From: Candidatus Gastranaerophilales bacterium
GTDB taxonomy: Bacteria; Bacillota; Clostridia; Lachnospirales; Lachnospiraceae
Direction of reading: 5' to 3'
Assembly (NCBI GenBank): GCA_023663225.1
Contig: JAMPHU010000028.1
Span: forward strand, 1-36,998
DNA: 36,998 bases
A program made the position numbers and the translations under genes. Under the pieces are notes generated by a model. That model was not told the origin of the DNA. It did not search any database and was given only the letters and a program-made list of their open reading frames with translations. This document shows positions 7,376-15,019 of the stretch, one piece after another; the first letter of the stretch is position 1; every line of letters begins with the position of its first letter.

Positions 7376-8089
7376 TTACCGTTGTGAAGCGTCCGTCCCA
7401 ACCCAGACAGAATCCAGAATATACTCAAAAGTCTCTTCTATCTCATCCCATACCGAAACATCTACCGAAGCCTCAATATAATAAACGCCGCCAGATTTGG
7501 AAGGTTCTGGCAAGTCTTCCCCATTGAGATTTTCCATAGGATTTTTCAAACTCAATGTCATCCAAAGCGTGTCCTGTATTGTCTCCATATAAGACGTCCC
7601 GGTGATACCATTTGGCAGAGTAAAATGTTCTATGGTCACGCCTGTAGCACACATGCCAAGAAAAGTAGAGAGATAGGAGAGTTCAAAAACCGCATCCGGA
7701 TATTGCTCCGGCCAAAACAAAATAGAACAAACCGCAAGCCCGTCCTCTTTCTCTCTTTCTTCCACTGTCTTTATCTCATAATCCCAGCCGTCAGGAATAT
7801 CAAGAGAAAGATACAAATCTTCATAACGATATTCCGCCGTCAAGCTTCCGCACTGTACAAAACAAAATTCCGCCGATTCATCGCAAATCGTATCACTTTC
7901 CGCAATCCCCATATTCTCATCCGGATTATCCCCTTCAGAATCTTTCTGTTCTGTCTGCGCCGACGCTTCAACAGCTAAATAATCTTCCAAACTTAAGAAA
8001 CCGTCCTCTTCATCCTCCGGACTATTGTTACATCCTGCCAAAGCAAAAGCACAAAAAATTCCTGCCAAAAATACAAAACATTTTTTCAC
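7376..8089 (-). CDS. Hypothetical lipoprotein
   Basis: A 237-residue secreted lipoprotein: a basic start (MKK), a hydrophobic core FVFLAGIFCAFA and a lipobox LAGC give a lipidated cysteine near residue 20, followed by an acidic low-complexity linker (about 22-70) and a beta-rich C-terminal domain. I recognise no family. The ATG at 8098 is flush against GGAG, leaving no spacer; a GTG at 8089, nine nt from GGAG, gives the canonical MKK signal-peptide start and is my choice. A near-perfect parS (8082-8097) covers this start region, so ParB binding could affect expression. It probably heads an operon with the DUF6483-like and GNAT genes. Confidence 0.8.
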   Translation of the reverse strand: MKKCFVFLAGIFCAFALAGCNNSPEDEEDGFLSLEDYLAVEASAQTEQKDSEGDNPDENMGIAESDTICDESAEFCFVQCGSLTAEYRYEDLYLSLDIPDGWDYEIKTVEEREKEDGLAVCSILFWPEQYPDAVFELSYLSTFLGMCATGVTIEHFTLPNGITGTSYMETIQDTLWMTLSLKNPMENLNGEDLPEPSKSGGVYYIEASVDVSVWDEIEETFEYILDSVWVGTDASQR

Positions 8090-8097
8090 GTGAAACA
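8082..8097. promoter_or_regulatory. parS site (15 of 16) over a lipoprotein start
   Basis: TTTTTCACGTGAAACA differs from the parS consensus only at the second base. It covers the two possible start codons of the lipoprotein gene and is about 2.5 kb from the double parS at 5488/5538. Confidence 0.85.
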
Positions 8098-8229
8098 TCT
8101 CCTTCGATAAATTTCTTAGATATTAATATTGCTGTCCATGCAAACTGCTTGGATCATTGCATTGCTCTAAGAAATAGAACGAATAAAATCCAAAAAAGTT
8201 TTAAAAATTTTATCTAATTTTATTTTATC

Positions 8230-8281
8230 TCCGTTTTCAAAAAAATGTTTCTATATCAGCTACTCTGTAAACCCGAAGTTA
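8230..8281 (-). repeat. Downstream flank shared with 5605-5655
   Basis: The sequence after this gene (plus strand TTTTCAAAAAAATG, TTTCTATATCAGCTACTCTG, TAAACCCGAAGTT) parallels the sequence after the GNAT gene at 5670 (TTTTCGAAAAAGTG, TTCCTATATTAACTGCTCTA, TAAACCGGAATT). About three-quarters of bases agree by eye. Confidence 0.6.
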
Positions 8282-8635
8282 TTAAACTATCTTATCACTA
8301 TAATAATGGTTTTCTTTTAACATATCCTTTATGGATTTGAATTTACACTCACAAAGTTTTTCACACAAGGATAAGACTTCATCGTTCTTATAATTTTTTA
8401 CATCATATCTTCTTATTCCATCTTCAAGGTGGAACAAGAAAATGACACCATCGCATGACAGATACTCATTCCAATAACCTAACTCTAAATGCTTACTTAT
8501 AAATTGTTCCCATTCATCTGCTTTTTCCCTTGAAAATGCAACACCATAATTGCTTCCAAATTCCTCAATTATGAATCCACTATCTTTCAAAGCAAGAATC
8601 TCATCTCCTATTCCCATAACATAAGAATAATACAT
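8282..8635 (-). CDS. Hypothetical protein
   Basis: A 117-residue soluble protein that I do not recognise. It begins with YYSYVMGIGDEILALKDSGF and contains many aromatic and acidic residues, a mixed alpha/beta pattern and a lysine-rich C-terminus. The size and composition are like small immunity or regulatory proteins, but no toxin gene is adjacent, so that is only speculation. The ATG has a strong GGAGGTG 6 nt upstream. It stands alone, and its flanks on both sides match those of the GNAT gene at 5670. Its base composition is AT-richer than the neighbouring housekeeping genes, consistent with transfer. Confidence 0.75.
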   Translation of the reverse strand: MYYSYVMGIGDEILALKDSGFIIEEFGSNYGVAFSREKADEWEQFISKHLELGYWNEYLSCDGVIFLFHLEDGIRRYDVKNYKNDEVLSLCEKLCECKFKSIKDMLKENHYYSDKIV

Positions 8636-8722
8636 AAAAACACCTCCGCTAAATCTCGATTAAAATACAATTAACTTGCTTCTCATAGATACACATTCCG
8701 AAAAGGAGAATTTTATACCGTA

Positions 8723-9256
8723 CTAATTTTCCAAAGACGCAATAATATTCTGCAGATCCGCCGCTGCACGGGTCAATTCCAATTTTGCCCTGACGGGATC
8801 CGGACGGATAAACCGAACGCTTAATTCCATCTTATGATTTACACTCTCTAAATCCGCAACAAGAGAATCTGAAGAATCTTTCTCCTCTATCCTGCTTTTC
8901 TCTGCCCCGCTTTTCTCTGTCCCGCTTTCCTCTACCCTGCTCTCATCCGCCGCCCGCTCTAGCACATCAATGATCCGATTCCAGTGATCCCGCTCTTGAA
9001 TCAAGCGGGCGTTCTGCTCTTCATAATCGGCCTTCTTGATCTCAGACTGCTGTAAATCGCTCTTATAGGTTTCCTTCTTTCTTCTGGGAGAAAATACATC
9101 AAAATCTTTCTGCTCTCTATCCGATATTTTTTGGGCATACACTTTGGCTTCCTGAATATGAAGTTCATTGTCATCGATCTGAACCTGCAGAGCATCTCTT
9201 TTTTCATAAAACTCCTGCAGCAATTTTTTCAAATCTTCATAGGTAGATAATTTCAT
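8723..9256 (-). CDS. Degenerate DegS-like histidine kinase fragment
   Basis: A 177-residue protein. Residues 1-105 form a charged coiled coil reminiscent of the DegS sensor domain. After a low-complexity linker, the last 45 residues (ESVNHKMELSVRFIRPDPVRAKLEL) resemble the dimerisation segment of DegS/LiaS-type kinases, where the sequence is usually HDTTLQNL...HKIELSSxxID.DPxxAKLEL. Here the phosphoacceptor HD is not present (the aligned stretch is KDSSDSL) and no ATPase domain follows. It is therefore either a decayed kinase or an adaptor that pairs with kinases. The ATG at 9256 has GGAGGAG at 7 nt and is preferred over the 9277 start. Gene call is firm, the kinase relation moderate. Confidence 0.65.
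   Translation of the reverse strand: MKLSTYEDLKKLLQEFYEKRDALQVQIDDNELHIQEAKVYAQKISDREQKDFDVFSPRRKKETYKSDLQQSEIKKADYEEQNARLIQERDHWNRIIDVLERAADESRVEESGTEKSGAEKSRIEEKDSSDSLVADLESVNHKMELSVRFIRPDPVRAKLELTRAAADLQNIIASLEN
8891..8946. repeat. 15-bp tandem repeat within coding sequence
   Basis: About 3.5 units of CCTGCTTTTCTCTGC-like sequence encode the linker repeat (ESGTEK, SGAEK, SRIEEK) of the protein at 8723. In-frame units allow linker length to vary by slippage. Confidence 0.7.
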
Positions 9257-9288
9257 TACGCATCTCCTCCTTATCATTTATCATACAT

Positions 9289-9467
9289 GGCGTTTGCGAA
9301 ACCATATTTTTCGGAATCCGAATTGTGCAGATTGTATATTCATGAACAGACCCTAGCGAATCGCCCGTACACAACGTAACTTCGTTACGATTGATTTGTA
9401 TGTTAGCATCTTTAGCAATTCTTGGCGAAACACTCTATGGTGCAAGCCTTAGAAGTGCTTCTCACCT
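9289..9467 (+). repeat. Truncated copy of the intergenic repeat family
   Basis: Matches the full copy at 12410 in order: GCGAAAC, TCGGAATCCGAATTGTGC, GATTGTATATTCAT, CAGACCCTAGCGAA, a variable hairpin (here CGTAAC-TTC-GTTACG), then CTTGGCGAA..CAC..CTATGGTGCAAGCC and GAAGTGCTTCTCACCT. The right-hand terminal repeat is missing; divergent sequence runs to the rsmG stop. No coding gene occupies 9257-9543. Confidence 0.75.
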
Positions 9468-9543
9468 ATTTATCAATATAATTGCTGATATAGAACGTAT
9501 GTTTGTATATTATTTAGAATACAATGCTATCAGCCAGCATTCA

Positions 9544-10284
9544 TCAAAGCGGCTCTTTTCCGGGCAGCCCGGCCTTCCGTGGATATTTCTTCGGCGTGGC
9601 ACTCACTTTTTCTATGGAAAAGAGACAGCGGTAGATATCTGAATTCGGCAGCCGAAACTCTGTCTGCTCCGAAACTTTTCCGCCAAGCAACGCAATCGCC
9701 TTCTGCGCCGCCCCCAGCTCCTCCGCCAATTTCTCCGACTTATAAGAGATAAACATTCCCCCCGTTTTTACAAAAGGCAGGCAATACTCCGACAGAGTGG
9801 AGAGATTGGCAACCGCCCGGGACACGCACAGATCAAAACTCTCCCGGAGTTTCCCCGGCTTGGCAAAATCTTCCGCGCGCCCATGAATCGTCTCCACATC
9901 CAAAAGACCCAGCCGGTCCGCCACCGCCTCCAAAAACTGAATTCTTTTATTCAAAGAATCCAAAAGAGTGATCTTGATCTCCGGAAAAGCAATTTTCAGA
10001 GCAAGCCCCGGAAAACCGGCTCCCGTACCCACATCCATCACAGACACGGGACGATTCAGATCATATGCCTTGACGAGAGAAAGACTGTCCACAAAATGTT
10101 TTTTCATCACATCTTCATATTCGGTAATGGAAGTGAGATTCATCCACTGATTCCACTCTGTCAACATCTCATAATAGATCAGAAACTGCTCGGTCTGCTC
10201 CGCAGTCAATTCTATTCCCAAATGATGCAGATCCTTATGAAATTGCGTCGTATCAAATCGGGTAATGTCATATTCCTTTTTCAA
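9544..10284 (-). CDS. rsmG: 16S rRNA m7G527 methyltransferase RsmG
   Basis: A 246-residue SAM-dependent methyltransferase that modifies G527 of 16S rRNA (E. coli numbering). The SAM-binding motif VMDVGTGAGFPGLALKI is at about residues 82-98, followed by the conserved LLDSLNKRIQFLE and the SRAVANLSTLSEY region. Length is normal for GidB. The start is TTG at 10284, supported by GAGGA 7-8 nt upstream; no in-frame ATG fits. It lies 26 bp after mnmG on the same strand, the usual gidA-gidB order, so the two are probably co-transcribed. Confidence 0.95.
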   Translation of the reverse strand: MKKEYDITRFDTTQFHKDLHHLGIELTAEQTEQFLIYYEMLTEWNQWMNLTSITEYEDVMKKHFVDSLSLVKAYDLNRPVSVMDVGTGAGFPGLALKIAFPEIKITLLDSLNKRIQFLEAVADRLGLLDVETIHGRAEDFAKPGKLRESFDLCVSRAVANLSTLSEYCLPFVKTGGMFISYKSEKLAEELGAAQKAIALLGGKVSEQTEFRLPNSDIYRCLFSIEKVSATPKKYPRKAGLPGKEPL

Positions 10285-10310
10285 TCTGTTTTCCTCGCTA
10301 AAATTCTATC

Positions 10311-12272
10311 TCAACTCTTCCAATGCTCCAGATATACCAGTAGCACAGAAATATCAGCCGGTGAGACGCCGGAGATTCTGGAAGCCTGTCCCACCGACGT
10401 CGGGCGGAATTCTTTCAGCTTCTGCCTCGCCTCTCTCCGAAGAGATGGAACCTCATCATAATCCAACCGTTCGGGAATCTTCTTCGTCTCCATCTTTTTG
10501 TACTGTTCTACCTGACGTCTCTGGCGCAGAATATATCCCTCATATTTTATCTCAATCTCAACCTGTTCGATCACCGCGGGAAGCAAACTCCGATTGACAG
10601 GACCGTAGAATCCTTCCGCCTCCTGCAAAAACTTCTCCACAGATTCCTGCCTGCCGCCGTCAATCTCAGCTAAAACTTCATAAGACAATTCCGGACGGCA
10701 GATCAATTCCGCCAGACTTGCCGCTGTTTTCAAAGGAGAACTCTCATGAGCTTCCAAAAAGTCCTTAATTTGTTTTCCCGCTCCTACCATGGTATTTTTC
10801 AGGCGGTGAATTTCTTTCTTAATTAAAAATTTTTTAATTCGGAGATCTTGGTACTGTTGTGCGGAAATCAATCCAATTTGGAATCCCTTTTCCCTGAGAC
10901 GCAGATCCGCATTGTCCTGACGAAGCAACAGACGGTACTCCGCCCGAGAGGTCATCATGCGGTAAGGCTCTCGATTATCCTTCGTCACCAAATCATCAAT
11001 CAGAACGCCGATATAACCTTCGCTTCGATCGAGAATCAACGGCTCTCGCTGAAGAATCTCCATGGCCGCATTGATTCCCGCCACCAACCCCTGACAGGCT
11101 GCCTCCTCATATCCGCTGCTCCCGTTAAACTGGCCGCTGCTGAAAAGTCCCTTGACAGCTTTGAACTCCAAAGTGGAAAAAAGTTGTTTGGCGCTGATAC
11201 AGTCATACTCGATGGCATAGGCGTTCCGCACAATTTTACAATGTTCCAACCCGGGAACCGTGCGGTACATGGCAAGCTGCACATCCTCCGGAAGAGAAGA
11301 GGACATTCCGCCCACATACATTTCATTGGTGTGGATTCCCTCTGGTTCGATAAAAACCTGATGTCTCTCCTTCTCTGCGAATTTGACTACTTTATCCTCG
11401 ATGGAAGGACAATATCTGGGTCCCGTACCTTCGATGATTCCGGCATAAATCGGAGAACGGTCCAGATTGTTCCGGATAATCTCGTGAGTCTGTTCGTTGG
11501 TATAGGTCAGCCAGCAGGAAACCTGTTCTTTCTGGACGGCGTCGGCGTCCGTGGAAAAAGAAAAAGGGACGATCCGCTCATCTCCGAACTGTTCTTCCAT
11601 TTTGGAATAATCAATGCTGCGTCCGTCCATTCTGGCCGGAGTTCCCGTCTTAAAACGGCGCAGTTCTATTCCCATCTCCCGCAAAGAATCTGACAGATGT
11701 GTCGCAGCTTGTAATCCGTTGGGACCGGTATAAGTGATGGCCTCCCCGCAGAGGCATCTGGCATTCAGATAAGTGCCTGTACAGAGTACCGCCGCTTTAC
11801 ATTCATAGACCGCTCCGGTAAAGGTCCGCACACCGGTAATCACTTTTCTTCCAAGATCGGATTCCTCTGAAGCATCCTCCCACAAAAGCGCGCAGACTTC
11901 CGCCTGCCGGATCGTCAGATGCTCCTGATGCTCCAGAACGTTTCTCATCTCTCTGGTGTAATCCGCTTTGTCCGCTTGCGCCCGAAGGGAATGCACCGCG
12001 GGACCTTTTGACAGATTGAGCATCTTAGACTGAATAAAAGTCTTGTCAATATTTTTGCCCATCTCGCCGCCCAAAGCGTCCAGTTCCTTCACCAGATGTC
12101 CCTTGGAGGATCCGCCGATATTGGGATTGCAGGGCATCAAAGCGATACTGTCCACACTGACGGTAAAAATCACCGTCTCCAATCCCAATCTGGCACATGC
12201 CAAAGCTGCCTCGCATCCGGCATGACCTGCACCCACCACACACACATCTACTTTTTCATGTATCTCGGACAT
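10311..12272 (-). CDS. mnmG: tRNA uridine-34 modification enzyme MnmG
   Basis: A 653-residue FAD-binding protein that with MnmE installs the carboxymethylaminomethyl group at wobble uridine 34 of several tRNAs. The N-terminal dinucleotide-binding motif [19 protein letters not shown] is at about residues 10-28, followed by [22 protein letters not shown], the MnmG signature, and a C-terminal helical domain that binds MnmE. The open frame extends upstream to 12332, but the ATG at 12272 has AGAGGAG at 5 nt and starts the family-typical [11 protein letters not shown] 419-bp spacer full of repeats separates it from mnmE, which is normally adjacent. Confidence 0.96.
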   Translation of the reverse strand: MSEIHEKVDVCVVGAGHAGCEAALACARLGLETVIFTVSVDSIALMPCNPNIGGSSKGHLVKELDALGGEMGKNIDKTFIQSKMLNLSKGPAVHSLRAQADKADYTREMRNVLEHQEHLTIRQAEVCALLWEDASEESDLGRKVITGVRTFTGAVYECKAAVLCTGTYLNARCLCGEAITYTGPNGLQAATHLSDSLREMGIELRRFKTGTPARMDGRSIDYSKMEEQFGDERIVPFSFSTDADAVQKEQVSCWLTYTNEQTHEIIRNNLDRSPIYAGIIEGTGPRYCPSIEDKVVKFAEKERHQVFIEPEGIHTNEMYVGGMSSSLPEDVQLAMYRTVPGLEHCKIVRNAYAIEYDCISAKQLFSTLEFKAVKGLFSSGQFNGSSGYEEAACQGLVAGINAAMEILQREPLILDRSEGYIGVLIDDLVTKDNREPYRMMTSRAEYRLLLRQDNADLRLREKGFQIGLISAQQYQDLRIKKFLIKKEIHRLKNTMVGAGKQIKDFLEAHESSPLKTAASLAELICRPELSYEVLAEIDGGRQESVEKFLQEAEGFYGPVNRSLLPAVIEQVEIEIKYEGYILRQRRQVEQYKKMETKKIPERLDYDEVPSLRREARQKLKEFRPTSVGQASRISGVSPADISVLLVYLEHWKS

Positions 12273-12303
12273 TTCTTCTCCTCTTTTACGAATGGAATCC
12301 ATT

Positions 12304-12390
12304 AGACGATTGCAAAAACCTACTTTTGGCAATCTGAATGTGCAATTTGCACAATGACTCTTTGCAAATAGAATCGTTTTGCAAATGTCT
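12304..12390 (+). repeat. 87-bp mini copy of intergenic repeat
   Basis: Left end AGACGATTGCAAAA pairs with right end TTTTGCAAATGTCT. Its first 30 bp match the left end of the 262-bp element and its last 60 bp (GAATGTGCAATTTGCAC, AATGACTCTTTGCAAATA, GAATCG) match that element's right end, so it is an internal-deletion derivative. Confidence 0.75.
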
Positions 12391-12409
12391 ATGAATGGAA
12401 TCTATAGTT

Positions 12410-12671
12410 GATTGCGAAACAATATTTTTTGGCAATCCGAATTGTGCGGATTGTATATTCATAAGCAGACCCTAGCGAACCGTTGGCACTTAGGCGCTGT
12501 ATTTTAGCGCCTTGAGGTGAGATTTAGCACTTCTTGGCGAAGCACCCTATGGTGCAAGCCTTAGAAGTGCTTCTCACCTTGCCGCTTACGGTGAGGTGGG
12601 AGCGAAAGCGGGTCTGCGTTGAATGTGCAATTTGCACAATGACCCTTTCCAAATAAAATCGTTTCGCAATC
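12410..12671 (+). repeat. 262-bp structured element with terminal inverted repeats
   Basis: Bounded by perfect 11-bp inverted repeats GATTGCGAAAC (12410-12420) and GTTTCGCAATC (12661-12671). Inside are nested paired segments: GCAGACCC (12465) with GGGTCTGC (12610); AGGCGCT (12492) with AGCGCCT (12506); and a long hairpin 12515-12579 with arms AGGTGAG/CTCACCT, AGCACTTC/GAAGTGCT, GGC/GCC and GCACC/GGTGC around a CTAT loop. It has no ORF. It looks like a non-autonomous mobile element (MITE-like) and/or a structured RNA. Confidence 0.75.
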
Positions 12672-12691
12672 GTCTGAAATGGAATCCATTC

Positions 12692-14131
12692 CTATTTTCC
12701 CATACAAAACTCCGAAAAAATTTTTTCCACCAGATCATCTTCCACCTGTTCTCCGATGATCTTGCCCAGCTCCGAATAAGCCTCCATCAAATCAATGGAA
12801 TAAAAATCTTCCGGCATTTTCTGTTCGATACTTTTCCTCACCATACCCAGAGCTTCATAAGCATTCTGCAAGGCTTCCTTATGACGCAGATTCGTAATGA
12901 CAACCTCGTCATTTTCTTTCCATGCGCCGCCAAAAAACATTTCTTTTACGGTCTCTTCCAAAAGTTCCAGTCCCGTGTGATCTTTGGCGGAAGTGGAGAT
13001 AAAAACCGTCTGTTTATGATCCGGACACAGACGCTCAAAGAGTCTCCGCAAATCCGATTCCTTTAAAACAGGTTCCAAATCCGCTTTGTTCATCAGCACA
13101 ATCGTATTTTTATCCCCGATCAGGGAAATAATTTCTTTGTCGTTTTCATCCGACGTCATAGAAGTATCCGCCACATACAAAATCAAATCTGCTTCCGCCG
13201 CAAATTTTTTCGCCTTCTCCACGCCGATTTTTTCCACTGTATCTTCCGTGCTGCGGATTCCGGCAGTATCAATAATACGAAGTCCGACGCCCTGAATCAT
13301 GACAGATTCCTGCAGCACATCTCTGGTAGTACCCGGAATATCTGTCACAATGGCTCTGTCTTCCCCCAAAATTGCGTTTAACAGGGAAGATTTTCCCGCA
13401 TTTGGTTTCCCGAGAATCACCGTGGTAATTCCTTCTTTTATCAATCTGCCGTTATCCGCTGTACGCAGAAGTTCCCCGACGCCTTCCGTGAGCAGATCAA
13501 GTTTCTTCTCAAGTCTCTCGGGATAACCCTCCATGCTGATATGTTCCGGATCATCCAAAGCAGATTCAATCCATGCGATCTCGTAGAGCAGATCTTCCCG
13601 GAGCGCCTTGATTTTCTCATATAATCTGCCCTGAAGGTGGTTCACGGAAGAACGCAGCGCCAATTCATTCCGGGAGTGGATCAGATCCATAACGGCTTCC
13701 GCTCTGGACAGATCGATTCGTCCGTTCAAAAAAGCCCGTTTGGTAAATTCGCCGGGCTGTGCCAGCCTTGCGCCGTTTTTGCACACAAGCTCCAGAATTT
13801 TCCGTAACACAAGAACACCGCCGTGACAATTAATCTCTACCGTGTCCTCAGCGGTAAAACTTCTCGGACCCTTCATCACCGAAACCATCACCTCATCCAG
13901 AACCTGATATCCCAAAGAACCCTTTCGCTCAAAGTGACCGGTATCGGAATCATCCACAATATAACCATACTGTATGGTATGGCTGGGAACATTTTTCAAA
14001 ATCCGTCTCCCGCCCGGTGTGCGGAAAACTTTGTCTCCCACTTCAATAGCGTTCTCCCCGCTGATTCTGACAATGCCGATTCCCGAATCGGAGAGCGCCG
14101 TGGCAATGGCCGCAATCGTATCCGTTTTCAT
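12692..14131 (-). CDS. mnmE: tRNA modification GTPase MnmE
   Basis: A 479-residue dimeric GTPase, partner of MnmG in wobble-uridine modification. The N-terminal formyl-THF-binding domain (1-120) starts with DTIAAIATALSDSGIGIVRISG. The inserted G domain (about 215-385) has G1 GKPNAGKSS, G3 DTAGIR and G4 NKAD. The helical domain ends with FCMGK, the CxGK motif whose cysteine is essential for modification. The ATG at 14131 is preferred over the TTG two codons upstream because AAGG is better spaced. It stands after the jag terminator, so it probably has its own promoter. Confidence 0.96.
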   Translation of the reverse strand: MKTDTIAAIATALSDSGIGIVRISGENAIEVGDKVFRTPGGRRILKNVPSHTIQYGYIVDDSDTGHFERKGSLGYQVLDEVMVSVMKGPRSFTAEDTVEINCHGGVLVLRKILELVCKNGARLAQPGEFTKRAFLNGRIDLSRAEAVMDLIHSRNELALRSSVNHLQGRLYEKIKALREDLLYEIAWIESALDDPEHISMEGYPERLEKKLDLLTEGVGELLRTADNGRLIKEGITTVILGKPNAGKSSLLNAILGEDRAIVTDIPGTTRDVLQESVMIQGVGLRIIDTAGIRSTEDTVEKIGVEKAKKFAAEADLILYVADTSMTSDENDKEIISLIGDKNTIVLMNKADLEPVLKESDLRRLFERLCPDHKQTVFISTSAKDHTGLELLEETVKEMFFGGAWKENDEVVITNLRHKEALQNAYEALGMVRKSIEQKMPEDFYSIDLMEAYSELGKIIGEQVEDDLVEKIFSEFCMGK

Positions 14132-14181
14132 AGACAACTACCTTTTTACCAAAGTCAAATCACTCATCAAACATTTTATAC

Positions 14182-14218
14182 AAAAAACCGGATACATGAA
14201 TGATATCACATATCCGGT
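14182..14218 (-). terminator. Rho-independent terminator after jag
   Basis: Minus-strand stem CCGGATA/TATCCGG (14211-14217 with 14188-14194) with a 16-nt loop is followed by six U residues (14182-14187). It ends the rpmH-rnpA-yidD-yidC-jag operon just before mnmE. Confidence 0.85.
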
Positions 14219-14232
14219 CTCTCCATTGCAAA

Positions 14233-14997
14233 TTATCTCTTTAATGTGACAACCACTCTTCTGAAAGGTTCGTCTCCCTCACTGTGTGTGGTGACATATT
14301 TATCATTTTGAAGCGCGGCATGGATGATCCGTCTCTCATAGGGATTCATAGGTTCCAAAGAAACAGGTCTCTTGGTTCTCTTCACCTTATAAGCTATATT
14401 TCTGGCCAGATTCTCAAGGGTTTCCCTTCTTCTCTCCCTGTAATTCTCGGTGTCAACCTTCACCCTGATATAATCATCGCAGCCTTTGTTGACTACCAGA
14501 GAGACAAGATACTGGAGAGAATCCAATGTCTGTCCCCTCTTGCCGATCAGAATTCCCATCTCCTCGCCGCTTAAGTCAATATTCATGGAGCAGTCCGCAG
14601 CATTGTATTCCACATCCACGGAAGCTTCAATTCCCATAGCCTGAAACACGTCTTTCAGGAAAACTTCGGCTTTCTTCTTCATTGATTCATCCGAGAGAGA
14701 AGTTCCGGAAACACGCGTGGGCTGAGTTTCTTTTTCGCTCTTGGAGACCTTATTCTCTCTGGGAGCCGCCACAGACCTGCTCTCCTTTACGGCAACAACT
14801 TCCGGCTCGGCTTTCTCTTCAACCTCTTCCTTGACTGCCGCTCTGATAATCGCAGGTTTGGAACCGATTCCCAGAAATCCGTTGGATCCCTCTTCGATTA
14901 CTTCATAATAGAGCCTGTCGCTTGTCACACTCAATTTTTGGCAGGCTTCCGTGATCGCGTCACTCATGTTCTTAGCAGATACCTCGATAAATTCCAT
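14233..14997 (-). CDS. jag: RNA-binding protein Jag/KhpB
   Basis: A 254-residue protein with an N-terminal Jag domain (about 1-50: MEFIEVSAKNMSDAI...FLGIGSKPA), a charged linker, a KH domain (about 130-180) with the GxxG loop GKRG, and a C-terminal R3H domain (about 185-250, including ARNIAYKVKRTKRPVSLEPM). In Firmicutes it binds small RNAs and mRNAs with KhpA and affects cell division and elongation. The ATG at 14997 is preceded by AGGAGG at 8 nt; the extension to 15048 would overlap yidC and is rejected. It follows yidC by 22 bp, the normal spoIIIJ-jag arrangement. Confidence 0.94.
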   Translation of the reverse strand: MEFIEVSAKNMSDAITEACQKLSVTSDRLYYEVIEEGSNGFLGIGSKPAIIRAAVKEEVEEKAEPEVVAVKESRSVAAPRENKVSKSEKETQPTRVSGTSLSDESMKKKAEVFLKDVFQAMGIEASVDVEYNAADCSMNIDLSGEEMGILIGKRGQTLDSLQYLVSLVVNKGCDDYIRVKVDTENYRERRRETLENLARNIAYKVKRTKRPVSLEPMNPYERRIIHAALQNDKYVTTHSEGDEPFRRVVVTLKR

Positions 14998-15019
14998 ATC
15001 CAAACCTCCTGTCCGTGAA

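Larger units (their letters stand above)
12273..12691. other. Gene-free gap filled by two repeat elements
   Basis: No plausible gene is present. The gap holds an 87-bp and a 262-bp element of the same family (next entries), separated and flanked by three copies of the near-palindromic AATGGAATCYAT (12291, 12394 and 12678). Confidence 0.8.

Noticed and set aside
9391-9642. Open frame of 83 residues on the plus strand
   Set aside because: It lies inside the truncated repeat copy and then runs antisense into rsmG; no ribosome-binding site and no protein-like composition.
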